DNA of 64,000 nucleotides from Bacteroidota bacterium (GCA_030684645.1 JAUXUF010000018.1:1-64000), one strand, 5' to 3'. Shown: positions 1 to 9,340, counted from the stretch's first letter. Notes: generated by a model not told the origin, from the letters alone. A program made the numbers and translations.

Positions 1-81
1 CGCGATGGCCGAAGGAAAATTGATGTACCATTGTTCGCTTTTAGCCCTTTTTATAAGCTGAATTTTTGTTGGAAATCCCAT
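1..81 (-). CDS. 5' end of a small ORF cut by the window edge
   Basis: An open frame of 27 codons runs off the left edge, starting from ATG at 81. The N-terminus begins MGFPTKIQLIKRAKSEQW and continues YINFP. From memory, similar short proteins with a KIQLIKR..SEQWYINFP start occur in Bacteroidota beside insertion-sequence transposases and may be AbrB-like, but I cannot confirm the family from 27 residues. A perfect 16-bp palindrome lies 24 bp upstream of the start and could be its operator. The remainder of the gene lies outside the window. Confidence 0.45.
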   Translation of the reverse strand, partial: MGFPTKIQLIKRAKSEQWYINFPSAIA

Positions 82-105
82 GGCTTGATAGTTTAAAAGT
101 TAATA

Positions 106-121
106 CTAGTTATATAACTAG
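106..121. promoter_or_regulatory. perfect 16-bp palindrome, candidate operator
   Basis: CTAGTTATATAACTAG is identical to its own reverse complement. It lies just upstream of the small minus-strand ORF that starts at 81, where a promoter would be expected, so a dimeric repressor site is plausible. Its function is inferred from position only. Confidence 0.35.
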
Positions 122-215
122 ATGTAAATCTAATGAAAAAATCAATCAGAATAAACCAATTGCTTCATTTTTTTAAGGATATTTGTTCGATTATCTAGTC
201 AAATGCCAAACTCAA

Positions 216-246
216 GTGAGCGGCTGACTTGGAGTCAGCCGCTCAC
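216..246 (-). terminator. strong hairpin after the GNAT remnant
   Basis: A perfect 13-bp stem (GTGAGCGGCTGAC / GTCAGCCGCTCAC) with a 5-nt loop begins 7 bp past the stop codon of the GNAT remnant. There is no T-tract on either strand, so it may be an RNA-stabilising or factor-dependent structure rather than an intrinsic terminator. Confidence 0.5.
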
Positions 247-253
247 TAGAAGC

Positions 254-499
254 CTACTTCAACTCTTTCCGGTAGCAAATACTATCCTCCATTCCGACAT
301 ACTGCCCATAGTTTTCAGTTTGCTCATATCCTGCAACACTATAAAGTCGAATGGCTTCAACCTGACGAACGCCGGTTTCAAGTACAGCCTTATTAAATCC
401 TTCTTCAACTGCCCATTTCTCTAATTCCTGAAGCATTCGGGCAGCTAACTGTTTGCCCCGCATTTCAGGCAAAACAAACATTCGCTTTATTTCTACGGT
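254..499 (-). pseudogene. truncated GNAT acetyltransferase (C-terminal half)
   Basis: The frame encodes TVEIKRMFVLPEMRG followed by KQLAARMLQELEKW, the acetyl-CoA-binding motif A of a GNAT enzyme, then the usual LETGVRQ..AIRLY.. and NYGQYVGMEDS end. Relatives I know of this kind are about 150 residues, so the first half is missing. A stop codon (positions 500-502) lies just before the first conserved residue, and 25 bp further on the tRNA operon terminator begins. A 75-codon product from the internal ATG at 481 could still be translated but would lack half the fold. I read this as a remnant cut at the tRNA locus. Confidence 0.7.
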
Positions 500-524
500 T
501 TAAAGACTTCTGCACCCGGAAAAC

Positions 525-558
525 AAAAAAGCACCCCGATTCCTCGAAGTGCTTTTTT
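525..558 (-). terminator. intrinsic terminator of the tRNA operon
   Basis: Inverted repeat AAAAAAGCAC / GTGCTTTTTT with a 14-nt loop, 5 bp after the last tRNA. On the minus strand it ends in a run of six T, as expected for an intrinsic terminator. Confidence 0.8.
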
Positions 559-562
559 ATTG

Positions 563-635
<73 letters not shown>

Positions 636-666
636 AATAAATGTTTTGAACTTGATTTTTTAAAAG

Positions 667-749
667 TACCCGGAGCGGGACTTGAACCCGCACAACCAAT
701 GGTCACAAGATTTTAAGTCTTGCGTGTCTACCGATTCCACCATCCGGGC
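667..749 (-). tRNA. tRNA-Leu(TAA)
   Basis: An 83-nt class II tRNA with acceptor GCCCGGA/TCCGGGT, anticodon arm CAAGA-CTTAAAA-TCTTG (anticodon TAA), a long variable arm, a normal GTTCAAGTC T-loop and discriminator A. CCA is not encoded. It lies between the two tRNA-Gly genes on the same transcript. Confidence 0.95.
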
Positions 750-761
750 CTCCTTAAAAAG

Positions 762-834
<73 letters not shown>

Positions 835-963
835 AGATTTTGCAGTTCTGAATTTTCATTCTGAACCACTGATGCCTTTTTCAATATTATCCCGCAATCT
901 GGTGGTAAAGCGGTGTTTTTTTTGTTTTGAACGTACTGTTTAGTGCTTTTTTGAACAGCGATG

Positions 964-995
964 CAAATATAGTCCTATTTTTTCTTTCTCCAAAA
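964..995 (-). promoter_or_regulatory. tRNA operon promoter, Bacteroidota type
   Basis: On the minus strand TATATTTG (964-971) matches the -7 consensus TAnnTTTG, and TTTTGG (990-995) lies 18 bp upstream as the -33 element. It sits between the mutS stop and the first tRNA, about 130 bp before the tRNA 5' end. Confidence 0.6.
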
Positions 996-1026
996 AAAGC
1001 AAAAACTTTACCCCATTTCCGTTGCT

Positions 1027-3660
1027 TTATTTTTTGAAAGGACGGTCCAGACCGGTGATTTTCTTGATGTCGTTCAGCTTATTCAGTGCTTCGAGAGGTG
1101 TCAGCTGGTTGATGTCCAGATTCTTGATCTCGTCGCGGATTTGTTTCAAGACCGGATCGTCGAGCTGAAAAATACTCATCTGGAAACCTTCCCGTTTCTC
1201 GGCCATCCCTTCCAAAGGCTTCGAAAGACCATCTTTCCGGTGTGTATCTTCCAATTGCAACAGGATTTCGTCGGCACGGCGAACCACCGACGGCGGCATT
1301 CCGGCCATCCGTGCCACATGAATCCCGAAACTGTGGTTGCTTCCGCCCGGAACCAGCTTCCGGAGAAAAATGACTTTGTTACCGACTTCTTTTACTGAAA
1401 CATTAAAATTCTTTACACGGCCAAATGATTTTTCCATCTCGTTCAGCTCGTGGTAATGAGTGGCGAACATGGTTTTTGCCTTGGTCTTCGGATGTTCGTG
1501 AATGTATTCTACGATCGACCAGGCAATCGAAATGCCGTCATAGGTTGAAGTGCCCCGGCCAAGCTCATCCAGCAAAATAAGGCTTCGATCCGAAATGTTG
1601 TTCAGGATACTGGCAGCTTCGTTCATTTCGACCATGAAAGTTGATTCGCCCAGCGAAATATTGTCAGATGCTCCCACCCTGGTGAAAATTTTATCGACAT
1701 ACCCGATTTGTGCCGCTTCAGCCGGAACAAAACTCCCAATTTGCGCCATCAGCACGATCAGGGCTGTTTGCCGCAACAGAGCCGACTTTCCGGCCATATT
1801 CGGACCAGTAATGATAATCACTTGCTGATCGTCCTGATTCAGGATTACATCGTTCGAAATGTACGATTCGCCTAGCGGCAACTGATGTTCGATCACCGGA
1901 TGGCGGCCTCCTTTGATAATTATATCTTTCGAATCGTTAATTTCAGGCCTGAAATAATTGTAAGTGATGGCTGTGCTAGCAAACGAAAGCAGGCAATCCA
2001 GTTGTCCGACAATAGCGGCGTTCAATTGAATCGCCTGTATGTATTCGGCCAAGGCAACCACAAGTTCATTGAACAAGCGAACTTCAATGGCCAGGATTTT
2101 CTCTTCGGCGCCCAGTATTTTGGATTCGTATTCTTTTAATTCTTCAGTGATGTAACGTTCGGCGCCAACCAGTGTTTGTTTACGTATCCACTCCTGGGGA
2201 ACCTTATCTTTATGTGTATTCCGGACTTCGATATAATAACCAAATACGTTATTGAAGGAAATCTTAAGGCTTGAAATACCCGTTCTTTCAGCTTCACGTT
2301 CCTGCAACCTGGCCAGGTAATCCTTTCCGGAGAAAGCCAGTTCCCGCAATTCATCCAGTTCAGGAGAAACGCCTGAAGCAATGACATGGCCTTTGTGGAT
2401 CAACATGGGTGGATCAGGATGAATTTCCTTTTCGATGCGCATCCGGATGGATTCGCAGGGATTCAACTGTTCGGCAAAACGTTGCAGATTTGGGCTATTG
2501 GTTTGACTGCAAATCTCTTTGATTGGAGCAATCGCCTGAAGCGCATGTTTGAGTTGGACCACTTCGCGAGGATTGATGCGAACCACAGCCACCTTGGAAA
2601 TGATTCGTTCCAAATCGCCAACCAAACGGATATGTTCTTCCAGATTTTCTTTCAGGCTTTCATCTTTTACCAGATATTCCACCACATTCAACCGGTTGTT
2701 GATCGCAGCAATTTCTTTCAGCGGCAAGGCGATCCAGCGTTTCAGCAACCGGGCGCCCATTGGTGAAATGGTTTTATCGATCACCTGAACCAATGTTTTC
2801 GCGCCTTCATTTATGGACTGAAAAAGCTCCAGGTTACGGATGGTAAAGCGGTCGAGCCAAACATATTTATCTTCTTCGATGCGCGACAGGTTCACAATGT
2901 GCCTGGTTTGGTGATGCTGGGTCAGATCGAGGTAATGCAAAATTGCTCCGGAAGCGATAATTCCATAATTCAGCTCGTGAACGCCAAAACCTTTCAAGGA
3001 TTTGGTTTCGAAATGACGCATCAGGCGGTCGTTTGCCGCATCTTCAGTATAAACCCAGTCATCCTGTGAGAAGGTGTAATATTTACCTCCGAACAAAGCC
3101 GTAAAATCGGCGCCCTTCCCTTTCTGAAACAGTACTTCCTTCGGTTGAAACGAGCTGAGCAGTTTATCGATGTATTCGAATGAACCTTCGGCAGTTAAAA
3201 ACTCGCCTGTTGAAATATCCAGAAAGGCAATTCCGGCCATCTTTTTATCGAAATGGACCGAAGCCAGAAAGTTATTTTCGCGGTGTTCAAGAATGTTGTC
3301 ATTATACGAAACTCCGGGAGTTACCAACTCGGTAATGCCCCGTTTGACGATGTTTTTGGTCAGCTTCGGGTCTTCCAGCTGTTCGCAAATAGCCACCCGT
3401 GCACCCGAACGAACCAACTTCGGAAGATAAGTATCCAGTGCATGATAAGGAAAACCTGCCAATTCCACATAACTGGCCGATCCGTTGGCCCGGCGTGTGA
3501 GTGTGATACCCAGGATTCCGGCGGCACGAATAGCGTCTTCGCCAAATGTTTCATAAAAATCGCCAACCCTGAACAACAAAACGGCATCAGGATGTTTCGC
3601 TTTGACCGCATTATACTGCTTCATCAAAGGCGTTTCAACGTATTTCGGAGTGGTAGTCAA
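1027..3660 (-). CDS. mutS: DNA mismatch repair protein MutS
   Basis: Recognises mismatches and small loops in newly replicated DNA and recruits MutL in an ATP-dependent way. The 877 residues show the mismatch-binding Phe-x-Glu motif (GDFYETF, about residues 33-39), connector and lever domains, and a C-terminal ABC-type ATPase with Walker A GPNMAGKS (about 618) and Walker [17 protein letters not shown] (about 697-712). Length is normal for MutS1. The start is TTG: the codon before it is preceded by an in-frame stop, and the first in-frame ATG lies 12 codons in, inside the conserved [17 protein letters not shown] -7 box lies just upstream. mutL is about 2.8 kb away on the other strand, so the two are not in one operon. 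Confidence 0.97.
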   Translation of the reverse strand: MTTTPKYVETPLMKQYNAVKAKHPDAVLLFRVGDFYETFGEDAIRAAGILGITLTRRANGSASYVELAGFPYHALDTYLPKLVRSGARVAICEQLEDPKLTKNIVKRGITELVTPGVSYNDNILEHRENNFLASVHFDKKMAGIAFLDISTGEFLTAEGSFEYIDKLLSSFQPKEVLFQKGKGADFTALFGGKYYTFSQDDWVYTEDAANDRLMRHFETKSLKGFGVHELNYGIIASGAILHYLDLTQHHQTRHIVNLSRIEEDKYVWLDRFTIRNLELFQSINEGAKTLVQVIDKTISPMGARLLKRWIALPLKEIAAINNRLNVVEYLVKDESLKENLEEHIRLVGDLERIISKVAVVRINPREVVQLKHALQAIAPIKEICSQTNSPNLQRFAEQLNPCESIRMRIEKEIHPDPPMLIHKGHVIASGVSPELDELRELAFSGKDYLARLQEREAERTGISSLKISFNNVFGYYIEVRNTHKDKVPQEWIRKQTLVGAERYITEELKEYESKILGAEEKILAIEVRLFNELVVALAEYIQAIQLNAAIVGQLDCLLSFASTAITYNYFRPEINDSKDIIIKGGRHPVIEHQLPLGESYISNDVILNQDDQQVIIITGPNMAGKSALLRQTALIVLMAQIGSFVPAEAAQIGYVDKIFTRVGASDNISLGESTFMVEMNEAASILNNISDRSLILLDELGRGTSTYDGISIAWSIVEYIHEHPKTKAKTMFATHYHELNEMEKSFGRVKNFNVSVKEVGNKVIFLRKLVPGGSNHSFGIHVARMAGMPPSVVRRADEILLQLEDTHRKDGLSKPLEGMAEKREGFQMSIFQLDDPVLKQIRDEIKNLDINQLTPLEALNKLNDIKKITGLDRPFKK

Positions 3661-3682
3661 TGCTCAGAATTTTTAAGATGGA

Positions 3683-3690
3683 CAAAGATA
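3683..3690 (-). promoter_or_regulatory. -7 box upstream of mutS
   Basis: TATCTTTG on the minus strand, 23 bp before the mutS start, matches TAnnTTTG. No good -33 TTTG is seen at the expected distance. Confidence 0.45.
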
Positions 3691-3900
3691 CATTTTTCAT
3701 TCTTTTGTTTTTGGTTTCGTCAGGCTCCCCCGATAACCTTTTCAAAAAGACAGCCTAACATACATAATGGATTGAATGGATGTGATGTTTAACCGGATAT
3801 AATGGGTATGTTTAACGTGTCAGATAGAATCGTAAATACACCGAAACCCAGCAACAATTGTTTGGGCAAATCTTAGATGAAAATTTCTTACTTTTGATTG

Positions 3901-4221
3901 ATGAACACGAAAGAACACTACATAATTAGCCTCATTAAATCGAAGATCAATAAAAAAGATTCGAGTGCAGAGGTCATTTTATTTGGGTCACATGCACGAG
4001 GGGAAGCACGGATTGACTCTGATTGGGATATCTTAATCCTATTAGACAGCATAAACGTTACCCGAAAAGTAGAGAAGGAATATCGGGAAGAACTCTTTGA
4101 TGTTGAATTGGAAATTGGTGAACCTATCTCTACTTTTGTTTATTCAAAAAAAGACTGGGAGTCCAGACATTCTGTAACTCCTTTATACAAAAGCATAAAA
4201 CGAGACGGGATTATCATCTGA
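3901..4221 (+). CDS. MNT-type nucleotidyltransferase domain protein
   Basis: A 106-residue protein with the DNA polymerase beta-like minimal nucleotidyltransferase signature GSHARGEARIDSDWDILIL: a G-S followed about ten residues later by the metal-binding D-x-D. Proteins of this class pair with HEPN-domain proteins; in characterised MntA-HepT modules the nucleotidyltransferase AMPylates and silences the HEPN RNase toxin. The next gene overlaps its stop codon (ATGA) and is a HEPN protein, as expected. ATG at 3901 is preferred to TTG at 3898. A TACTTTTG -7 box ends 4 bp before the ATG, so the message may be nearly leaderless. Partner regulation here is inferred, and the partner is broken. Confidence 0.85.
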   Translation: MNTKEHYIISLIKSKINKKDSSAEVILFGSHARGEARIDSDWDILILLDSINVTRKVEKEYREELFDVELEIGEPISTFVYSKKDWESRHSVTPLYKSIKRDGIII

Positions 4222-4609
4222 TGAAAGGGACAAAAGAAAATTATATTAATTATCGTATTTCAAAATCATCAGAGATATTTGAAGATGCCATCTTACTTGC
4301 AAATAATGAACGTTGGAATTCTTGTATCAACCGACTTTATTATTCGAGTTACTATTTGGCAAGTGCGCTTCTTTTTAAGAATGACATCAAGGCAGAAACT
4401 CATATGGTGTTAAGACTCAGCTGTTTTTAAATTTTGTAAAAGATGGAGTTTTAAGCAAAGAACATGGGAAATTATATTCACATCTTTTCGACTGGAGGCA
4501 AGGATCAGATTATGCCGACTTCATCGATTTTGATGAAGAAATCGCAAAACCATTGTTGCAAGAAGTGTCTGTTCTGAATGAAGTATTGAAAGACCTGATA
4601 AATATATAG
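4221..4609 (+). pseudogene. HEPN domain protein, broken by a 1-nt deletion
   Basis: The first 61 codons give a typical HEPN start (YINYRISKSSEIFEDA, then NRLYYSSYYLASALLF and KAETH). At about 4404-4406 the frame is lost and reaches TAA after eight further codons. One base out of frame, the family's second half continues without gaps: GVKTQLFLNFVKDGVLSKEH, GKLYSHLFDWRQGSDYADF and onward to a TAG at 4609. Total length is 129 codons plus 2 nt, which fits a single-base loss between the codons for H and G. Either the HEPN half of this toxin-antitoxin-like pair is dead, or there is a sequencing error. Confidence 0.85.
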
Positions 4610-4848
4610 CTTTCCAAAATCAAATAATGCATTGCCTCCCCCGTTAAAAGGATTTGGATTCTCTGGAAAATGGGTATAGTTTAATAGCCGTTTGCAAAAA
4701 AAAACATTTAACCTTCTTTGGTTCATTTTCATACCTACTCTATCTGATCATTTACAAGAATTTCCGCGGCTCACTGCACGTCCTGTCAAAAAATAAAATA
4801 TCTTGCAGACTGTTTCCAATTTCAGGTTGTAAATTTTAAGTAAGGAAA

Positions 4849-6003
4849 ATGAATAAAGTGGGAAAAGAAGAACAGAAAAGCATAGTCATTCAGGAAGTTA
4901 ATTCCAAAAAAGAACTGCGCAAATTTATTCATCTGCCGGCAGCCATTCATAAAAGTCACTCCAACTGGGTTCCGCCAATTTACATGGATGAATGGGAATT
5001 TTTCAATCCGAAGAAAAATAAGTCCTTTCAATCATGCGACACGATTTTGCTTCTTGCCTATCGCGACAAAGAAGTTGCAGGTCGGATTATGGGCGTCATT
5101 CACCGGAAATACAATGAAGATCATCACGAAAACCATGCACGCTTTGCTTTTTTTGAAACATGGGACGACGATGAAGTAGCTGCCACATTGATTCGTGCAG
5201 TGGAGAACTGGGCGAAAGAAAAAGGAATGGTCAGGCTTGTGGGTCCGCTGGCTTTTTCAGATAAGGATCCACAGGGTTTTCTGATTGAAGGATTTGATGA
5301 GCCAGCCGTTATTGCGTCAAACTGCAACTTTCCTTACCAGGTTGAATTGCTTGAAAAGAACGAATTTACCAAAGAAGTTGATCTGGTAGTTTACCAGATC
5401 AAGATTCCGGATCCGATCCCCGAATTTTACCAAAAGATTTATGATCGTGCGATCGGACTGAACCATGGGTTACACCTTCTGGAATTTACTTCACGAAGAA
5501 AAGTTAAACCCTATATTCATCCGGTTCTTAACCTGCTTAACCTGACTTTTGTTGAGATCTTTGGTTTTACCCCTTTTACGGAAGCCGAAATGGATGACTT
5601 TGCCAACCGTTATCTTTTCCTGATCAATCCGAGGTTTATCAAAGTGATTGTTAATAATCAGAATGAAGTAGTGGCCTTTGTGATTGGCATGTCGCACATT
5701 GGCGATGGAATCCAAAAAGCAAAAGGCTACCTGTTCCCATTTGGAATTTTCCAAATCTTTGCAGCTGCACGAAAGACCAAACAGTTGAATCTGCTACTTG
5801 GCGGAGTTGATCCGGCTTACCGGAGCAAAGGACTCGACGTACTGATGGGTGTAAAAATGCTTGAATCGGCCACTGCTCAAGGAAAAACGGTGATCGATTC
5901 GCATCTTGAACTTGAAAACAACACTAAAGTTCGCGCCGAAATGGAAAGAATGGGCGGTGTCGTTTACAAGCGTTTCCGGGTTTTTGGGAAACCATTGAAA
6001 TAG
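4849..6003 (+). CDS. GNAT-fold protein of unknown substrate
   Basis: 384 residues without signal peptide or membrane segments. The first half has GNAT-like features: VAGRIMGVIHRKYNE, a following HARFAFFETWDD segment, and a helical ENWAKEKGM before a beta strand. The second half repeats the pattern and ends in YRSKGLDVLMGVKMLESA, like an acetyl-CoA-binding helix, then a HLELENNTKVRAEMERMGG tail. It may therefore contain two GNAT-like halves. Similar proteins of about this length are common hypothetical genes in Bacteroidota. No substrate can be named. The flanking gaps (about 240 and 143 bp) suggest a single-gene transcript. Confidence 0.65.
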   Translation: MNKVGKEEQKSIVIQEVNSKKELRKFIHLPAAIHKSHSNWVPPIYMDEWEFFNPKKNKSFQSCDTILLLAYRDKEVAGRIMGVIHRKYNEDHHENHARFAFFETWDDDEVAATLIRAVENWAKEKGMVRLVGPLAFSDKDPQGFLIEGFDEPAVIASNCNFPYQVELLEKNEFTKEVDLVVYQIKIPDPIPEFYQKIYDRAIGLNHGLHLLEFTSRRKVKPYIHPVLNLLNLTFVEIFGFTPFTEAEMDDFANRYLFLINPRFIKVIVNNQNEVVAFVIGMSHIGDGIQKAKGYLFPFGIFQIFAAARKTKQLNLLLGGVDPAYRSKGLDVLMGVKMLESATAQGKTVIDSHLELENNTKVRAEMERMGGVVYKRFRVFGKPLK

Positions 6004-6097
6004 ACGAGGAATCCAAAAATCATTGAACCTTAGCTGAGAGATGCTGAAACGAATTCAGCCCGGCCAGCCTTGAAATTTGGAACTCCTTTTGAATTGC

Positions 6098-6126
6098 TTG
6101 GAAGTCATTCAGAATTGTTAATTTTG
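6098..6126 (+). promoter_or_regulatory. promoter of the small membrane protein / mutL pair
   Basis: TAATTTTG (6119-6126) fits the TAnnTTTG -7 box, with TTGG at about 6098 some 18 bp upstream as a -33 element. The first gene starts 20 bp downstream. Confidence 0.5.
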
Positions 6127-6146
6127 CAGTAATAAAACAAGATACC

Positions 6147-6431
6147 ATGGGAATGAAATTCATGCATCTGCCAAAGGCAAAACAATTTAATATCACTACC
6201 CGGTTTTATGATCCTCAAAAAGAGGCCATGAAAGAGCGGGAAGAACGCATCAGACGGGAAATGGGACAAGAAACAACTTCTTCCTACAGCGCTGGTATCA
6301 AAGGTAAGTTCAGAAATTCAGGCAACCGGACACAAAGCAAGACGGTTGCAGAAGCCCGCAGAAAATCGAACATCCGGTTGCTATATATTGTGATTATTCT
6401 TTCAATTTTATTCTACTTTTTACTGAAATAG
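6147..6431 (+). CDS. small tail-anchored protein of unknown function
   Basis: 94 residues. The N-terminus contains KQFNITTRFYDPQKEAMKER, followed by a basic helical stretch (EERIRREMG), a Ser/Thr-rich linker and one C-terminal hydrophobic helix (LLYIVIILSILFYFLLK) that would anchor it in the membrane with the charged part in the cytoplasm. It lies 12 bp before mutL on the same strand. I recall small proteins of this layout next to mutL in other Bacteroidota, but no function is known to me. Confidence 0.75.
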   Translation: MGMKFMHLPKAKQFNITTRFYDPQKEAMKEREERIRREMGQETTSSYSAGIKGKFRNSGNRTQSKTVAEARRKSNIRLLYIVIILSILFYFLLK

Positions 6432-6443
6432 CTATTCTCAACT

Positions 6444-8294
6444 GTGGCAGATATTATCCAAATCCTTCCCGACTCGGTCGCCAATCAGATAGCCGCAGGA
6501 GAGGTCATTCAACGGCCAGCCTCGGTAGTCAAAGAACTGGTCGAAAATGCCATTGACGCCGGTGCGACCCAAATCAAAGTAAACATCAAAGATGCCGGCC
6601 GGACGCTGATTCAAATTACTGACAATGGCAGCGGTATGTCGGACACCGATGCCCGCATGGCATTCGAACGTCATGCAACCTCCAAAATCAGAACTGCAAA
6701 CGACATTTTTGCCATTCGAACCATGGGATTCAGAGGTGAAGCTCTGGCTTCAATTGCTGCCATCGCAGAGGTGGAACTCCGGACCAAAGAGCACGACCAG
6801 GATTTGGGTACTTTTATTCACATTTCCGGCTCAACGATTATCACCCAGGAGCCGGTCAGATGCGACAGCGGCACCAATTTCCAAATCAAAAACCTGTTTT
6901 TCAACGTTCCGGCAAGGCGTAAATTTCTGAAGTCGAATGCGGCAGAACTCAAGCACATCATCAACGAAATACAGCGCATTGCCTTATCCAATCCTGAAAT
7001 TTCGATTTCACTGCACCACAACGGTTCCGCTATTTATGAACTGAATGGCTCAAACAAACGGGTTCGCATAGTTTCCATCTTCGGGAAAAACATCAATCAA
7101 AACCTGATTCCCATCGATACTGAAACTTCGGTAGTTAAAATATCCGGGTTTATCGGTCAGCCCAAACATGCCCGAAAAACCTTTGGCGAACAATTTTTTT
7201 TCGTGAACAAACGGTACATGAAACACCCTTTTTTCCATAAAGCCGTCACCCAGGCCTACGAAAAGATATTGCCGCCCGATACGATTCCTTCTTATTTTAT
7301 ATCTTTTGATCTCGACCCTGCGGACATTGATGTCAACATTCATCCAACCAAAACGGAGATCAAATTCGAGAATGAATCGGCTATCTGGCAGATATTGCAG
7401 GCCTCCATACGCGAAGCGCTCGGAAAATTCAACATTGTTCCTTCCATTGATTTTGATCAGGCCGGAAGCGTGGACATTCCGATGCCGCTCCGGGATTTCA
7501 GTGATGTCCATTCCCCGGAAATCAAAGTCAATCAAGCCTATAATCCTTTCGAAACGCAATCACCATCCAAAAGTTATTCAGGAACTGGGAGCAGTTATGT
7601 TGCAAAACCCTTTGAACGAACCAATCAGACCAATTGGCAGTCATTGTACAAAGGACTTGAACCGGATTTTTCGGCAAAACCCGAACACTGGGAAGACGAG
7701 CCGGTCCAATTCCGGATAGAGGAACAGCAAATTGCTAAAAGTTCGGTTCAGTTTAAGAACAAATATATTCTGACACCTGTTAAATCAGGACTGATGGTAA
7801 TCGATCAAAAGCGGGCACACGAACGCATTTTGTACGAACGGTTGATGCAGGTTCTTGAAAATCACGAGGTGGCCAGTCAGCAACAACTTTTTCCTGAAAC
7901 GTTTGAGCTGAATGCCTCCGATGCCACCTTATTGACCAGCATCCTGCCCGACCTGAGAGAACTGGGCTTTGATATCCGCGACTTTGGCAAGAACAGTTTC
8001 ATCATCAACGGAACACCGGGCGTGCTGAATACTTCATCGCCCATCGAGATCATCGAAAGTTTGCTGGAGGAATACAAAAATTCGCCAGTCAACCTTCAGG
8101 AAAAAGCACGGGAAACAGTTGCCATTTCATTGGCCCAGGCATCAGCTATTCCTTATGGACATTCGCTGAAACAGGGCGAGATCAATGAGCTGATCGACAA
8201 TTTGTTTGCCTGCCAGACACCAAATTTTTCACCCAAAGGAAAAAAAATACTTTCGATTATGCCACTGGATGATTTTGAAAAATTACTAAAGTGA
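6444..8294 (+). CDS. mutL: DNA mismatch repair protein MutL
   Basis: Couples MutS mismatch recognition to downstream strand removal. The N-terminal GHKL ATPase is complete: VKELVENAIDAGAT, DNGSGM, ATSKI and GFRGEALASI within the first 105 residues, then the S5-like domain with IHPTKTEIKF. A variable linker (about 340-430) leads to the C-terminal dimerisation domain. The nicking-endonuclease motif, usually DQHxAHERILYE, reads DQKRAHERILYE, and the usual C-P-H-G-R-P near the end is replaced by FSPKGKK, so endonuclease activity is doubtful. The start is GTG, directly before the conserved ADIIQILPD. 616 residues is a normal length. Confidence 0.96.
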   Translation: MADIIQILPDSVANQIAAGEVIQRPASVVKELVENAIDAGATQIKVNIKDAGRTLIQITDNGSGMSDTDARMAFERHATSKIRTANDIFAIRTMGFRGEALASIAAIAEVELRTKEHDQDLGTFIHISGSTIITQEPVRCDSGTNFQIKNLFFNVPARRKFLKSNAAELKHIINEIQRIALSNPEISISLHHNGSAIYELNGSNKRVRIVSIFGKNINQNLIPIDTETSVVKISGFIGQPKHARKTFGEQFFFVNKRYMKHPFFHKAVTQAYEKILPPDTIPSYFISFDLDPADIDVNIHPTKTEIKFENESAIWQILQASIREALGKFNIVPSIDFDQAGSVDIPMPLRDFSDVHSPEIKVNQAYNPFETQSPSKSYSGTGSSYVAKPFERTNQTNWQSLYKGLEPDFSAKPEHWEDEPVQFRIEEQQIAKSSVQFKNKYILTPVKSGLMVIDQKRAHERILYERLMQVLENHEVASQQQLFPETFELNASDATLLTSILPDLRELGFDIRDFGKNSFIINGTPGVLNTSSPIEIIESLLEEYKNSPVNLQEKARETVAISLAQASAIPYGHSLKQGEINELIDNLFACQTPNFSPKGKKILSIMPLDDFEKLLK

Positions 8295-8503
8295 CAATTT
8301 GACTGAAAAGCATTATCAAACAAGAAAATTGTTACTTTGGCGGGGAAATTTTCGAGTTCCAAATTCCCTGCCTCGCCGGCAGGCTGGCAAATTTCATGTT
8401 GGTGCGATTCTTGATTTCCGATGTGCAAGTTCAGTATCAATAATCTGAAATCTGGTGTCTTAAAACTGGAATTTAGAATAATTAATTACATAACAGTGTT
8501 ACA

Positions 8504-9244
8504 ATGAGCAATTTCAGACCCAATACCAATGCTATTCCTCCGGTTGTTAAAAACCTGATTATCATCAATGTTCTCATGTTGCTTGCAACTTATGTACTGC
8601 AAATGAGAGGCATCGACCTTACCAGTACCCTCGGGCTTCACCATATTCTATCGCCAGAATTCAGGCCTTACCAACTGGTTACCCACATGTTTATGCATGG
8701 TGGACCAATGCACCTGGTATTTAATATGTTTGCCCTTTGGATGTTTGGCCGGGTACTCGAAAGCGTTTGGGGGCCCAAACGTTTTTTTATCTTTTACTTT
8801 GTAACCGGACTTGGCGCTGCTGTATTTTACAGTTTTGTAAATTTTATTGAATTTCAATATTTTACTTCGAAAATGCTGCCTGAAACGGTTCAGATGGTAA
8901 TGACCCAGGGTGCCGAAATATTAAACCAGGGAAAAAACTTTTCAGACCCGATTGCCGGAAAGTTGAATCTATTGCTGAACACCCCAACAGTAGGAGCTTC
9001 CGGAGCAGTTTTTGGAATTCTGCTTGGCTTTGGAATGCTTTTTCCAAATACCCAGCTGATGTTGCTTTTTCCGCCTATACCGATCAAAGCCAAATATTTT
9101 GTGGCAGGTTATGGCGCCATTGAACTTTTCAGCGGAATCGCCAATACGGGAAGCAATATCGCCCATTTTGCCCACCTGGGAGGAATGCTTTTCGGCTTCA
9201 TCATGATCAAATACTGGAACCGGCAAAGTAAAAATTTTTATTAA
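8504..9244 (+). CDS. rhomboid intramembrane serine protease 1
   Basis: 246 residues with about six membrane segments. Family motifs are all present: HMFMHGGPMHLVFNMFALWMFG after the first segment, the catalytic serine in GASGAVFG (about residues 163-170) and the catalytic histidine in AHFAHLGGMLFG (about 224). Rhomboids cut membrane proteins inside the bilayer; the substrate cannot be read from the sequence. A loop of about 40 residues (PETVQMVMTQGAEIL) lies before the serine motif. A second rhomboid follows about 300 bp downstream, separated by repeat elements. Confidence 0.93.
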   Translation: MSNFRPNTNAIPPVVKNLIIINVLMLLATYVLQMRGIDLTSTLGLHHILSPEFRPYQLVTHMFMHGGPMHLVFNMFALWMFGRVLESVWGPKRFFIFYFVTGLGAAVFYSFVNFIEFQYFTSKMLPETVQMVMTQGAEILNQGKNFSDPIAGKLNLLLNTPTVGASGAVFGILLGFGMLFPNTQLMLLFPPIPIKAKYFVAGYGAIELFSGIANTGSNIAHFAHLGGMLFGFIMIKYWNRQSKNFY

Positions 9245-9258
9245 AAGCCTCCCACCGG

Positions 9259-9275
9259 CCCCTCCGACGGAGGGG
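9259..9275. repeat. GC-rich palindromic repeat, copy 1
   Basis: CCCCTCCGACGGAGGGG is a near-perfect palindrome preceded by CCTCCCACCGG. It is one of four related GC-rich elements between 9259 and 10625, in otherwise AT-rich spacers. It lies 15 bp after the first rhomboid gene. Confidence 0.6.
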
Positions 9276-9340
9276 AGAAAGAACAGGAACCCGAGTATAT
9301 TTAAATGATCTACAAAATCACATTGAAAAATTGAAATGAT

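Noticed and set aside
3253-3792. 179-codon plus-strand frame opposite mutS
   Set aside because: Shadow of mutS; no start signal or domain.
6026-6055. CTGAGAGATGCTGAAAC, reminiscent of the TPP riboswitch CTGAGA box
   Set aside because: No partner GGGGTGC or ACCTGATCTGG elements nearby, and the downstream genes (small membrane protein, mutL) have no link to thiamine.
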